Shown here: positions 8,407-16,791 of the stretch, piece after piece
How positions within the stretch are numbered: the stretch's first letter is position 1
Layout: each line of letters opens with the position of its first letter
Origin: CAYXVU01 sp964468725
GTDB taxonomy: Bacteria; Acidobacteriota; Blastocatellia; UBA7656
Direction of reading: 5' to 3'
Assembly: GCA_964468725.1 (NCBI GenBank)
Contig: CAYXVU010000107.1
Coordinates: 1-19,484 of the forward strand
Length of the DNA stretch: 19,484 nucleotides
Program-made: the position numbers and the translations under genes
Notes under the pieces: generated by a model
Database searches by the model: none
Told to the model about the DNA's origin: nothing
Seen by the model: only the letters and a program-made list of their open reading frames with translations

Positions 8407-8871
8407 ATGCCAGCACGTATCATCGAAGGAGTTGACGAATTGAAATCTCTGGTCGGGCAAGAAGTCGGCGCGAGTGATTGGTTTGAAGTCACTCAGCAAC
8501 GGGTCAATGAATTTGCCGACGCCACCCTCGATCATCAATGGATTCATTTGGACGCCGAGCGGGCAAAGGCCGAAACGCCGTTTGGCGGAACCATTGCGCA
8601 CGGGTTTCTCACCCTCTCGCTGCTATCACACCTCATCAGCCAGACCGTCACGGTGCAAGGCAATTTCAAGATGGGCATCAACTACGGACTCAATCGCGTG
8701 CGCTTTATCTCGCCGGTGCCGGTCGGCTCGCCCATTCAGGCACGCTGCACCTTGCAAGCCGTCGAAGATGTGACCGGCGGCTACCAACTCACTTGGGCCG
8801 TAACGGTCGCGGTCAAAGACGCCAGCAAACCGGCTATGGCAGCCGAATGGCTTGTGCGCTATTATCTCTAA
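8407..8871 (+). CDS. MaoC-family (R)-specific enoyl-CoA hydratase
   Basis: A 154-residue single hot-dog domain protein. The family adds water to trans-2-enoyl-CoA to give (R)-3-hydroxyacyl-CoA. FADATLDHQWIHLD holds the catalytic D-x4-H pair, D42 and H47. FGGTIAHGFLTLSLLSHL at about 59-76 is the second family signature. NYGLNRVRFISPVPVGSPI at 92-110 is the usual strand that shapes the acyl pocket. Length and motifs closely resemble mycobacterial Rv0130 (HtdZ) as I recall it. AAGGAG at 8396-8401 lies five bases before the ATG, and the upstream CoA-transferase stops 16 bases earlier, so the two are probably co-transcribed. It likely supports fatty-acid or organic-acid degradation, or hydroxyacyl-CoA supply. 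Confidence 0.9.
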   Translation: MPARIIEGVDELKSLVGQEVGASDWFEVTQQRVNEFADATLDHQWIHLDAERAKAETPFGGTIAHGFLTLSLLSHLISQTVTVQGNFKMGINYGLNRVRFISPVPVGSPIQARCTLQAVEDVTGGYQLTWAVTVAVKDASKPAMAAEWLVRYYL

Positions 8872-8952
8872 GCCGCATCAAGATCAACGAACGAACTCGC
8901 GAACCTAGACAACTCAGGGTTACCGTTTTCGCCAGATTCGACAGGTGAACCG

Positions 8953-11900
8953 ATGAAAAGATGGTTTTGCAACGCCACTGTGTATGGGCTTGTTTTCCTG
9001 CTGTGTCTACTGGCTCGCGCTTCGGCGCAGAGTCTAACTGTTGCCGAACGCGAAGCCGAATGGCAGAGCTTCAAAGTGCCTGCGGCGCTCTTTGCACGTG
9101 TTGTGGATGCCGAACAGACGTTGACCTTTCGCGTTCCCGCCGACTGGCAGAAAGCGACGGATGGGTTGCGTTTCACGAGCCCCGAAGGCGCGCAACTGAC
9201 CGTCATCATCGAAGAGATTCCCGAAGGGCTGCCTTTGAAAGGCTATGTGCAAGGGTTGATGCAAGGGTTGCGCAATCTGCCAGGCGGGCCGGATGCCATC
9301 ACGGTTCGCAAAACCGAAATCGCCAGCCTCGAAGGGCGCGAAATTCTTTTCGAGGTTGTTGAAGTGACCGGCGCGGCTTCGCGCCGCATGATCTGGACGA
9401 CGGTAAATGGCAGTCAGGCGTATACCTTCATTTTTATCGTGCCTGCCGAGCGCGCGGCGCAGTTGGAACCCTACTTCAAAGGGGTGCTGCAATCGGCGCT
9501 CATCGTGACGCCGCAGTTTGATTTCTTTCGCTTCACGGAATCCCGCGCCCGCGTCCTCGGCGGCGACAAGCCGAGTCGGATTGATGAAGTTCAAGGGTTG
9601 CTTCCCGACCTTGATAGCCTTGAGCCGCCGACGCGCAGCAAAGCGATTGCCCGGCTGGCAACGATCTATCGAGAGTCTCCCGATCCGGCAATGGATTTGC
9701 TGGCAGACCCACGTTCGATGATTCGCGCGGCAGCCGTCGAGGCGATGGCACTGAGCGGCAATCCGCGACTGACCGACATCTTGCTGTTTGCCCTCGAAGA
9801 TCGCGAACCCTTCGTTGCCGAACGCGCTGTCAAACGTCTGCTCGAGCATCCGAACTTGTTGAGTGCCCTGCGCAGCCACGCGATGGATTGGTACAATACC
9901 CCGGCTCTGATGCAAATCTGGCCGCAACTCTCGGCAAAGATGCGTGTCCAAATTGTTGGAGAGCTGTTTTCCCGGGCATCGCCTGCGCCTGCTATTATGC
10001 CGCCGTTGATTGCTCCGAAACGAACCACACTGCCGCCACCTCCACCACCGCCACCGGCTACGCGCATAACTAAGAAGCAGGGCAAAAAGAGTGCGGGCAA
10101 GAAGCCGGAGAACGCGCCATCGGTTGGCTTCATCGCGGCAAAGGCGCCGCCGATTGAAGTCAACCTCGCCGTTTCAAACCGCGAATTGGTCGGTGTCCTC
10201 CTGCTGCGCGATATTCTACCAAGCGATTTCAAGATGCCGCTCAAGAAGATCCTCGCGCAAGATGTGCCCGCTTATACGGCGCTCGCCTTGCAAGTTGCTG
10301 AAGAACGCCGCGAGGCATTGCCTCTCGAAGACCTCTTCACGCTGCTCGCTTCCCCTCATGCCGATGTACAAAAAGGCGCAGCCCGTTGTTTGGCACGCTC
10401 GGCATCGGTAAAAGAGATCGCCCGCATCGAAGCGCAGATTCAAAAATTCGAAAGCCGTCCGGTAACAACCAGCAAAGGGACAGACCCGCCGCCGACCGAC
10501 CGCTTGTGGCTGGCCGATGAATTGCGCGCCACCATCAAACGCATCCGCCTGCGCGACCAACTTGCCGGACTTCCTCCTGCTGAGCGCGCAGCCCTCATCA
10601 AGCAATCGCTGACCGATTTGCCTATCGCCAATTGGGTATGGGCGGAATACGCCCGCGATCTGACGGAGGGGACGCGCCCCGCTGCGCCGCTGCCGACCAC
10701 AACCGATCCCCCTGCCCCCTCCGCGCTGATTGCGCCGCTTGGTGAAAACCTTTTTCCGGCCAATGTTACAGGCTTTGTCGCTGTGCCTGATCTGACCGCT
10801 GCGCTCGATAAACTGGATGATTCCTTGGGCAGCATCCAGATGGATTCGGCGCGCGGACAAGCAATGCTGGTGTTCACCGTCAACCTGTTCAAAGGGCAGG
10901 TCAAACGCATGCTGGCGACCGAAAGCGCGCCCTCTGTGTTGGATTACATCGGCATCAAGCCGAATTCACCTGTCGCTGCCGCGACTTGGCGAGCCAAAGA
11001 TGCGCCTGCGGAGGCGAAAGAACGCAAAGCCATTGTCATGCGAGTTGCCAATCGTGAGCGCTTCGAACGCTTGCTATCGGTCTATCAAACGCAGCTTGGC
11101 GGATTCGAAGAGTTGCCCGATAGTTTTGCCATCGGTGCGCGGCTGATCGGGTTGGCTCCGGCTCTGTTACCGCTCGGCGCGGCGGCCACGCTTGACCCCA
11201 CACCGACCACCGGCAGCAAAGCCGTTGAGCGCGTCAAAGGGGCATTCGTTGGTTACGATCAGTGTCAGGGTTATGCTGTCAAGATTATTGGCAACCTCAG
11301 CGTCAACGGCGAGGGACGAGTCTCTGACGATCCCATCTATGTCGCTTATGTTGGCGATGCGGCGGTGCTAGCGCCCGACTGGTACGCGCTGCGCGATGTG
11401 CTGGTGCGCCTCTCCGGCGAGGGCGAAAAGCTGGCCGCTAACCCGGAATTTCGCCGCCTCGTTGCCGCAGGTGGAGAGGTGCTCTACATGAGCAACTTCG
11501 GAGAGATGTTTTCAACGATGACCGAGCGGGCAGAGAAGGGTCGGGATGATTCGGTTATCGAAAGCGGGGCGTTAAAGATTTCGAATACGGCGTGGGAGAA
11601 CCTATTTAATATCGCTTTCAAAGACCGCGACTGGCTCCAAGCCTTCTCGCCGTTTCAACCTGCTGACCTCGCTTCGGCGAAAGAGGTGCTGCCCGCTTCG
11701 ACCGTCGCCTACGCCATGTTGAAACTTGAGGCGACGACCTTTTGGCGCGAACTGGGTGAGGCGTTTTTCGGCGGCAAAGAGAAACAGAACATCGTCGAAA
11801 TGTGGAAGCCGGACTTTGAAAAAGAGATTCTGCCTGAACTCGGCGCGGAGTGCGGGTTGGCTCTGTTAGGGTTGCCCAAATTTGAAGAGGCGAATTGGGA

Positions 11901-14589
11901 CTTTCCGTGGGCGATCTTCTTCAAACTGAAATCCGAAAAACTGGCAACTGCCTTTGCGCAAAATCAACTCTTCAAACAAGCGCAGGCGAGCGGCCAAACG
12001 GCGCGCGTGAAGATGGGCACCAGCGAATTGGTTGTGACGATAAAGAATGGCTATCTCATCTTTGCCGGTAACGAAGCGGCGCTGGCGCGACTCGATGCCA
12101 AAGAGAGACTGATTGCGACCCGCGATTACGGGCGCGCGCTACAGAAAACATCGGCGGGCATGGTCATCTTCGGCGGCTACAGCATTGAGGCTGCGAATGC
12201 TGAACTCCTCGGTCAAGCGCGCGACGAAGAGACGGCGCAAGCGATTGCGCGTCTCACTGCTATGGCGACGGCTTTTCATAGTCAACATCTGTACGCGACG
12301 ATGACGGATGCAGGCATTGAAGCCAAACTCTCGGTTTCGCTCGACCGCGAAGGGCGCTATTCAGTCGGCGAACTTTCGGCTCTGTCCAAACAGGTTGACC
12401 TGGCTTTCGCTGTGCTGGAAGCGCGCGGCGCACCGATCTCTGACCAGCAGCGCCTTGATAGTCTGAAATTGAAGATCACCGCTAAAAATGCGGGAGCGAT
12501 TGATCGCATCAAAGAGGATTTGACCTCTGCGCATCAAGCGGTTGAGAAACGGAGTGAAAGCGAATTGCTAGTCACAGTGCAGGCACGCCCCCCGGCTCCC
12601 TTGCGCAAAGCGCAACTGCCGATTGCCGCCAAGGGGTTTGAAGAGTACCTCAAACCGACCAAACAGATTCGTTCGGACGAGCAGACCGTGATGCAGAAAG
12701 CCCGCGAAATCGTCGGCGAAGAACGCGACGCCTGGGCGGCAGCGCGCAAACTCGCCGACTGGACATACAAAAATCTCAAGTGGAAGCGAGTGGACGATGC
12801 CGATGCCGCTCAGACGCTGGCGACGCAAGAGGCCGATTGCCTTGAATTTAGCGAACTGTTTGTTGCAATGGCGCGGTCGCTCGGTCTGCCTGCGCGCATT
12901 GTTTCGGGCATTGCCTATAGCGGAGGCGCTTTCGGCGGCCACGCTTGGGTAGAGGTTTACGTTGGCGAATGGGTGGAGATGGATCCGACTTGGGGAACAG
13001 AGTTTGCCGATGCCACACACGTGCGCGGCACGACCGGCGAGTTGCTTAGCTATACCATTCTGAACACCATCGGCGTCGAAATCATCGAAGCCAGACGCGG
13101 CATCCCCGACTTTCAAAAGGAGGTGACGGCGCTGGCAGCCAAACTGATCGAAGAGTTATCGAGAAAAGAGCAATCGGCGCTCACCATCGCGCTCGACATC
13201 GAAATGCTGACCGATAGGTTCGTCGGCGCGGGCGCTTGGGCGCAAATGAGTGATAGCGAGCACGATCAGATGTGGAATGCCTACCGACGGCTGCTAGCGG
13301 AAATTGCCGGAGGGTTTGACAATCTGCTGGGTGCTGAGCAAGCGATGCGTCTGCTCAAAGTCGAAGAGACGGGCAACACGGCGATTGCGTGGGCATTGGA
13401 ATCGGACATCGGCGAAGACTACCTCATCAAGTTCCATTTCCTGCGGCGCGGCGATGCATGGATGTTGACAGAAGTCGAACGCGCCGACACCGACTATCGC
13501 ATCGTTGCCGAACTCTTTCTGCCTGCCGTACAGGTGATGCGGCAGAAGCAGGAAGGTAAGAAGCAAGCTGCCTCTTACCTGACCGCTTATACGCGCGTGT
13601 TGCTGGCCATGCAGCAAGAGGCGAAAGCGGCGCTAGAGCTGGCCGAACTGAGTTTGACCGCGCACCCGCGTGATCGCCATCTGCGCTTCGCTAAGGCGCT
13701 CTGTTTGGAAGGCGTTGAACGCAAAGATGAAGCGGTCAAACTCTATAACGAATTGATTGCCGAAGACCCGCCGTTTATCCCTGCCCTTTTGCGGCTGGCT
13801 TACTATTATGAAGCGGCAGGCGAAGAGCATCACCAAAAGGCCCTCGAATACTATGAGCGCTATAGCAAAGTCGAACCGCGCGATCCGCGCCCGCATGCCG
13901 CAATGGCCTTATTGCTGACTGGCAAAGACGACACACATGCGGAAGCCAAATATCGCGTCGCCATTGAACGCGACCCGCGCAATGCCGAACTCTATGTGGA
14001 TTTGGCAGCGCTGTTGACGAGTAAGCAGAAGTACGCTGAGGCGTTGAAGGCGATTGACGAGGGGGAGAAACAAAGCGGGTCTCTACTCGATCTGCTGACC
14101 GAAGTGCTGAATGACCTGTTTTTGGATGACGCGGTGGCGGAACTCGAAGCCTTGATCGCCTTTGCTCCCGACCGCCTGAAGACCAATGCCCGCGCTAATA
14201 TCGCGCTCGCACAGATTCGCTTGCTTAGCGAGCGCGTCAATGAGGCTCTGCCATTGTTGAAACGCGCCCTTGAATTGGAGCCCGAAAACGTAGCGGCTCA
14301 TAATAGCTTAGCCGAAACCTATCGCTTGCAACGCAACTGGCGTGCGGCGCTTGCTGCCGCAGAGCAAGCGATTAAACTGGATGACGAAGTGGCACAATCG
14401 CACTACCATCGCGCCTGTGCGCTGGCACAGTTGAGCAGAGCGCAAGAAGCAATTGCCGCGCTCAAACGCGCCCTCGAACTCGATGAAGACTTTGCAGAGG
14501 AGTTAGCCGATGAAGCGGATTTGAAACCGTTGGCCAATCTGCCGCAGTTCAAAAAGCTCTTGCCAAAAACGGAAAAGAACAATAAATAA
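8953..14589 (+). CDS. Giant secreted HEAT-like / transglutaminase-like / TPR protein
   Basis: A 1878-residue multidomain protein. Residues 1-25 are a signal peptide (core VYGLVFLLCLLA, cut ASA-Q). Residues about 30-180 (DWQKATDGLRFTSPEGAQ) recall a PsbP/Mog1-like small fold, a weak call. HEAT-like helices lie at about 217-302 (DPRSMIRAAAVEAMALSGN). A TLPPPPPPPP tract and a Lys-rich patch follow at about 360-388. The long middle, about 590-1240, has two PANVTGFVAVP / LPASTVAYAML-type halves, possibly DUF3352-like. The transglutaminase-like domain at about 1240-1390 has a complete triad: C1296 in EADCLEF, H1330 in GGHAWVEV, D1344 in EMDPTWG. C-terminal TPRs run from about 1537 to 1865 (e.g. ALPLLKRALELEPENVAAHN). 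It probably acts in the periplasm or on the surface as a scaffold with a cysteine-protease-like or cross-linking domain. The exact role is unknown. Only a weak AGGTGA precedes the ATG. Confidence 0.88.
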   Translation: MKRWFCNATVYGLVFLLCLLARASAQSLTVAEREAEWQSFKVPAALFARVVDAEQTLTFRVPADWQKATDGLRFTSPEGAQLTVIIEEIPEGLPLKGYVQGLMQGLRNLPGGPDAITVRKTEIASLEGREILFEVVEVTGAASRRMIWTTVNGSQAYTFIFIVPAERAAQLEPYFKGVLQSALIVTPQFDFFRFTESRARVLGGDKPSRIDEVQGLLPDLDSLEPPTRSKAIARLATIYRESPDPAMDLLADPRSMIRAAAVEAMALSGNPRLTDILLFALEDREPFVAERAVKRLLEHPNLLSALRSHAMDWYNTPALMQIWPQLSAKMRVQIVGELFSRASPAPAIMPPLIAPKRTTLPPPPPPPPATRITKKQGKKSAGKKPENAPSVGFIAAKAPPIEVNLAVSNRELVGVLLLRDILPSDFKMPLKKILAQDVPAYTALALQVAEERREALPLEDLFTLLASPHADVQKGAARCLARSASVKEIARIEAQIQKFESRPVTTSKGTDPPPTDRLWLADELRATIKRIRLRDQLAGLPPAERAALIKQSLTDLPIANWVWAEYARDLTEGTRPAAPLPTTTDPPAPSALIAPLGENLFPANVTGFVAVPDLTAALDKLDDSLGSIQMDSARGQAMLVFTVNLFKGQVKRMLATESAPSVLDYIGIKPNSPVAAATWRAKDAPAEAKERKAIVMRVANRERFERLLSVYQTQLGGFEELPDSFAIGARLIGLAPALLPLGAAATLDPTPTTGSKAVERVKGAFVGYDQCQGYAVKIIGNLSVNGEGRVSDDPIYVAYVGDAAVLAPDWYALRDVLVRLSGEGEKLAANPEFRRLVAAGGEVLYMSNFGEMFSTMTERAEKGRDDSVIESGALKISNTAWENLFNIAFKDRDWLQAFSPFQPADLASAKEVLPASTVAYAMLKLEATTFWRELGEAFFGGKEKQNIVEMWKPDFEKEILPELGAECGLALLGLPKFEEANWDFPWAIFFKLKSEKLATAFAQNQLFKQAQASGQTARVKMGTSELVVTIKNGYLIFAGNEAALARLDAKERLIATRDYGRALQKTSAGMVIFGGYSIEAANAELLGQARDEETAQAIARLTAMATAFHSQHLYATMTDAGIEAKLSVSLDREGRYSVGELSALSKQVDLAFAVLEARGAPISDQQRLDSLKLKITAKNAGAIDRIKEDLTSAHQAVEKRSESELLVTVQARPPAPLRKAQLPIAAKGFEEYLKPTKQIRSDEQTVMQKAREIVGEERDAWAAARKLADWTYKNLKWKRVDDADAAQTLATQEADCLEFSELFVAMARSLGLPARIVSGIAYSGGAFGGHAWVEVYVGEWVEMDPTWGTEFADATHVRGTTGELLSYTILNTIGVEIIEARRGIPDFQKEVTALAAKLIEELSRKEQSALTIALDIEMLTDRFVGAGAWAQMSDSEHDQMWNAYRRLLAEIAGGFDNLLGAEQAMRLLKVEETGNTAIAWALESDIGEDYLIKFHFLRRGDAWMLTEVERADTDYRIVAELFLPAVQVMRQKQEGKKQAASYLTAYTRVLLAMQQEAKAALELAELSLTAHPRDRHLRFAKALCLEGVERKDEAVKLYNELIAEDPPFIPALLRLAYYYEAAGEEHHQKALEYYERYSKVEPRDPRPHAAMALLLTGKDDTHAEAKYRVAIERDPRNAELYVDLAALLTSKQKYAEALKAIDEGEKQSGSLLDLLTEVLNDLFLDDAVAELEALIAFAPDRLKTNARANIALAQIRLLSERVNEALPLLKRALELEPENVAAHNSLAETYRLQRNWRAALAAAEQAIKLDDEVAQSHYHRACALAQLSRAQEAIAALKRALELDEDFAEELADEADLKPLANLPQFKKLLPKTEKNNK

Positions 14590-14756
14590 CTAGCGCAGTG
14601 ACGAGCTTCGGAAAGGCTCAACCCTGAACCCGGACGATTGATTACTGAATGATGAAGGGCGCAGCGTGCCAATCGGTTCGCCTCTTTGATCTCCTTTCGT
14701 CTCGTATCGTTCCGCTTTGCCGATTTGGTTCCGGTTGTCGCTTATCAAGTCAACGG

Positions 14757-15281
14757 ATGAGGCTGATGCAACGCAACTTGCCAGACTATCGCTTACGCCC
14801 TGCACAAGCGGATGACGAAGCCTTCTTATTTGTCCTCTATCGCAGCACGCGGAGCGCGGAGTTGGCGATGCTGGCGGAGCACCCCGAACAAGCCGAAATG
14901 TTTTTGCGCTTGCAATATCACGCGCAGGAGCAGCATTATCGCGCGCAGTCCGAAGCCGTCGAGCAGCAGGTGATCTTGATGGACGGACAGTTGATTGGCC
15001 GCCTGCTGGTATTGCGATTGCCGGATGAGTTGCGACTGGCTGATATTGCTCTGCTGCCCGACTGGCGCAATTGCGGCATCGGCGCTGACTTGATCGGTCA
15101 CTTACAAGCCGAAGCGCAGCAAGCCGGATTGCCTCTGCGTTTGCATGTCGCCTATGGTAACCCGGCCATTCGCCTTTATGAACGGCTGGGGTTTGTGACC
15201 ATTCACGACACCGGCTCACACCAATTTATGGAATGGTCGAAGCGAGAAGCATCGTCTTCGCTTCCCGAAAATACTGTCTGA
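14757..15281 (+). CDS. GNAT family N-acetyltransferase, first of two
   Basis: A 174-residue GNAT-fold protein; the family transfers acetyl from acetyl-CoA to an amine. LADIALLPDWRNCGIGADLI contains the acetyl-CoA loop (RNCGIG, about 104-109). NPAIRLYERLGF at about 135-146 is the classical motif B. The N-terminal YRSTRSAELA and FLRLQYHAQEQHY (about 28-61) are shared with the second GNAT at 15612-16106, so the two form one subfamily. The start is uncertain: the frame is open back to an ATG at 14649, but the fold begins at YRLRPAQADD, so 14757 (or 14766) is preferred; neither has a clear Shine-Dalgarno site. The DUF6916-like gene follows 19 bases later. The substrate is unknown; the context suggests modification of a protein from this cluster. 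Confidence 0.85.
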   Translation: MRLMQRNLPDYRLRPAQADDEAFLFVLYRSTRSAELAMLAEHPEQAEMFLRLQYHAQEQHYRAQSEAVEQQVILMDGQLIGRLLVLRLPDELRLADIALLPDWRNCGIGADLIGHLQAEAQQAGLPLRLHVAYGNPAIRLYERLGFVTIHDTGSHQFMEWSKREASSSLPENTV

Positions 15282-15300
15282 ATACGAGGAAATACTGCTG

Positions 15301-15615
15301 ATGATCGAAAATCTGAATAAGACGACCCTGAAAGAGAATCTCCATACCATCTTCCGAGTCTTTCTGGCCGACTCCTCCACTCTCGAACTCGAACTCATAG
15401 AAGTTACCGTGCTGCCCTCCGCCCGCCAGCAAGAGCAGGTGTCGGCCATCTTTCGCGGCCCCAGTGACTTCCTTCTGCCACAAGCTATCTACCCGATGGA
15501 GCATGAAAAATTGGGCGAGTTTGGCCTTTTCCTCGTGCCCGTCGGGAAAGATCAAAAGGGCATTCAATACGAAGCCTTCTTCAATCGCATCGGCGTCAAG
15601 GAGGAAGAGGCGTGA
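15301..15615 (+). CDS. DUF6916-like small protein, cytoplasmic form
   Basis: A 104-residue protein without a signal peptide. From residue 9 on it aligns with the C-terminal two-thirds of the Tat-exported protein at 16227-16679. Both share an IFRG/VFRG step, then a Y-x2-EH-x-KLG-x-F-x-LF-x-VP core, and finish with YEA and NR(I/L). I recognise this as the domain often annotated DUF6916, found near tail-collar and GNAT genes; the name is from memory. It is predicted to be mostly beta-strand. GAGGA at 15286-15290 lies ten bases before the ATG. Its stop codon overlaps the GTG start of the next GNAT (GTGA), so the two are translationally coupled. The function is unknown; it may be an assembly partner or chaperone for cluster products. 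Confidence 0.8.
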   Translation: MIENLNKTTLKENLHTIFRVFLADSSTLELELIEVTVLPSARQQEQVSAIFRGPSDFLLPQAIYPMEHEKLGEFGLFLVPVGKDQKGIQYEAFFNRIGVKEEEA

Positions 15616-16106
15616 ACCTGACTCTGCGCGCCGTCACCCCCGAAGACGAAGATTTTCTGCTGACTGTCTACGGCAGCACGCGACTCGAAGAGCTGGCTTT
15701 AACGCCCTGGGATGAAGAGCAGCGTGCGCTATTCGTTCGCTTTCAATTCAACGCCCAGCGCGACCACTACCAAACGCACTATCCGACTGCCGTTCACAGC
15801 ATCATCCTCAACGACAGCACGCCGGTCGGTCGCCTCTACCTTGCCAGAGAAGACCGCTTCATTCGCATCCTCGACATTACTCTGTTGCCGCAGTTTCGCA
15901 ATCACGGCATCGGCTCACGCCTGCTCGCCGAGTTGATGAGCGAAGCGAAGGAAGCCGGGCTACCGCTGCAAATTCACGTCGAAAGCTACAATCCGTCACT
16001 CAAGCTTTTTGAGCGCCTCGGCTTTCGCCAAATTGCCGAAAACGGGGCGCACTACCTGATGCAATGGCAGGCGGGCGAGGTTGCGAAGGAGGGAAGAACA
16101 GATTGA
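15612..16106 (+). CDS. GNAT family N-acetyltransferase, second of two
   Basis: A 164-residue acetyltransferase starting at GTG. The start overlaps the previous stop by four bases and is preceded by AAGGAGG at 15598-15604, seven bases away, which decides it. LDITLLPQFRNHGIGSRLLAEL (about 87-108) holds the acetyl-CoA loop RNHGIG. NPSLKLFERLGF at about 127-138 is motif B. YGSTRLEELA and FVRFQFNAQRDHY (about 20-53) match the first GNAT closely, so the pair arose by duplication around the DUF6916-like gene. Tight coupling implies matched amounts of this enzyme and the small protein. A plausible role is N-terminal or lysine acetylation of a cluster protein; this is inference. Confidence 0.9.
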   Translation: MNLTLRAVTPEDEDFLLTVYGSTRLEELALTPWDEEQRALFVRFQFNAQRDHYQTHYPTAVHSIILNDSTPVGRLYLAREDRFIRILDITLLPQFRNHGIGSRLLAELMSEAKEAGLPLQIHVESYNPSLKLFERLGFRQIAENGAHYLMQWQAGEVAKEGRTD

Positions 16107-16166
16107 TGACGAGCGGCGACCGGCTCACCCACTTGCCGCCAGTCAACGTTTGCCTCTTGATCGCTA

Positions 16167-16210
16167 ACCTTCAACCCTCAACCTGTGACCTTCAACTGTC
16201 GCCTTCGACC
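16167..16210. repeat. Degenerate CTTCAACC-type intergenic repeat
   Basis: ACCTTCAAC occurs at 16167-16175 and again at 16188-16196. A CCCTCAACC variant lies between them and a GCCTTCGACC variant follows. It occupies the 120-base gap between the convergent GNAT and Tat-protein genes. It is pyrimidine-rich, like the repeat near 7.1 kb, but has a different unit. No clear terminator is visible here. Confidence 0.45.
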
Positions 16211-16226
16211 TATGCCCGACAACCGG

Positions 16227-16679
16227 TTAGTTCGGTAAGCGGTTGATGACGGCTTCGTAATAGTGTGTGCGACCGTAGGTCTGCCCCGGCACGATAAAGA
16301 GTTTGAAGGTGCCGAGCTTTGCGTGTTCGAACGAATAGGTGTCTTGACCGAGCGGCGTATCCTGAAAGCCGCGAAATACGAGGGTGAAGCCCTCCAAGCC
16401 TTGCCTTTGCGAAACAAAGAGGTTTTCGACATTGACCAATTCGACCTCAAACGTCGCTCCGTCTTCGTTTTTGACCGTAAACGGCGTGTAGATATACTTG
16501 TCAAAGTCTTCTTTGTTCAAAGACGCCAGCGCATCGGTCGGCGTACCCGTTCCGCCCGGCTTTTTCGCCGGTTGTTTGTCCACTTGCCCGAACGCCCAAT
16601 CATTCATCCCCAAAGTGAAAACCGTTGCCAAACAGGCAGTCGTACCGCTTTTGAGAAACTGTCTACGTGAGGTTGTCAT
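16227..16679 (-). CDS. Tat-exported DUF6916-like protein
   Basis: A 150-residue paralogue of the small protein at 15301-15615 with an added export signal. Residues 4-10 are SRRQFLK, an exact twin-arginine consensus, followed by a hydrophobic segment (TTACLATVFTLGM) and a likely cut near AFG-Q at 31-32. A Pro/Lys/Gly/Thr-rich linker spans 33-50. The domain follows: NEDGATFEVELVNVENL, then YSFEHAKLGTFKLFIVP (115-131) and YYEAVINRL. Tat export suggests folding before transport, possibly with a partner. On the minus strand AAGGGGA lies about nine bases before the ATG. The gene is divergent from the tail-collar operon and shares a promoter region with it. Function is unknown; a periplasmic or surface partner of the collar proteins is the simplest reading. 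Confidence 0.85.
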   Translation of the reverse strand: MTTSRRQFLKSGTTACLATVFTLGMNDWAFGQVDKQPAKKPGGTGTPTDALASLNKEDFDKYIYTPFTVKNEDGATFEVELVNVENLFVSQRQGLEGFTLVFRGFQDTPLGQDTYSFEHAKLGTFKLFIVPGQTYGRTHYYEAVINRLPN

Positions 16680-16713
16680 GTGTAATTGTCCCCTTAGAAA
16701 AAATTGGCCTGAA

Positions 16714-16727
16714 AACCTATACAGGTT
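16714..16727. promoter_or_regulatory. Operator-like inverted repeat at the Tat-protein transcription start
   Basis: AACCT-ATAC-AGGTT is a perfect 5-bp inverted repeat with a four-base centre. It lies at and just past the expected start point of the minus-strand promoter, a common place for a repressor site. A second pair, GTTGTCG (16725-16731) and CGACAAC (16757-16763), brackets the promoter. No regulator gene is visible. Confidence 0.35.
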
Positions 16728-16733
16728 GTCGCT

Positions 16734-16762
16734 AGTCTATTTCTTCGTAGGGGTCGCGACAA
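16734..16762 (-). promoter_or_regulatory. Candidate promoter of the Tat-exported DUF6916-like gene
   Basis: On the minus strand TTGTCG (complement of 16757-16762) and TAGACT (complement of 16734-16739) are 17 bases apart. Transcription would begin near 16727 with a leader of about 47 nt. The -35 box overlaps the palindrome GTCGCGAC (16753-16760). Confidence 0.45.
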
Positions 16763-16791
16763 CAATAATTTGTGTTTTTTCAGATGTTTCC

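Noticed and set aside
9034..9951. Minus-strand open frame of 305 codons inside the giant secreted-protein gene
   Set aside because: Antisense to a continuous coding region with a signal peptide and domains; it has no recognisable motif.
14649..14756. Upstream start for the first GNAT
   Set aside because: No ribosome site is visible, and the GNAT fold begins after residue 10 from the start at 14757; the second GNAT has no such extension.
16107..16226. CRISPR-like array in the short CTTCAACC repeats
   Set aside because: Units are short and degenerate, with no unique spacers of constant length and no cas genes.
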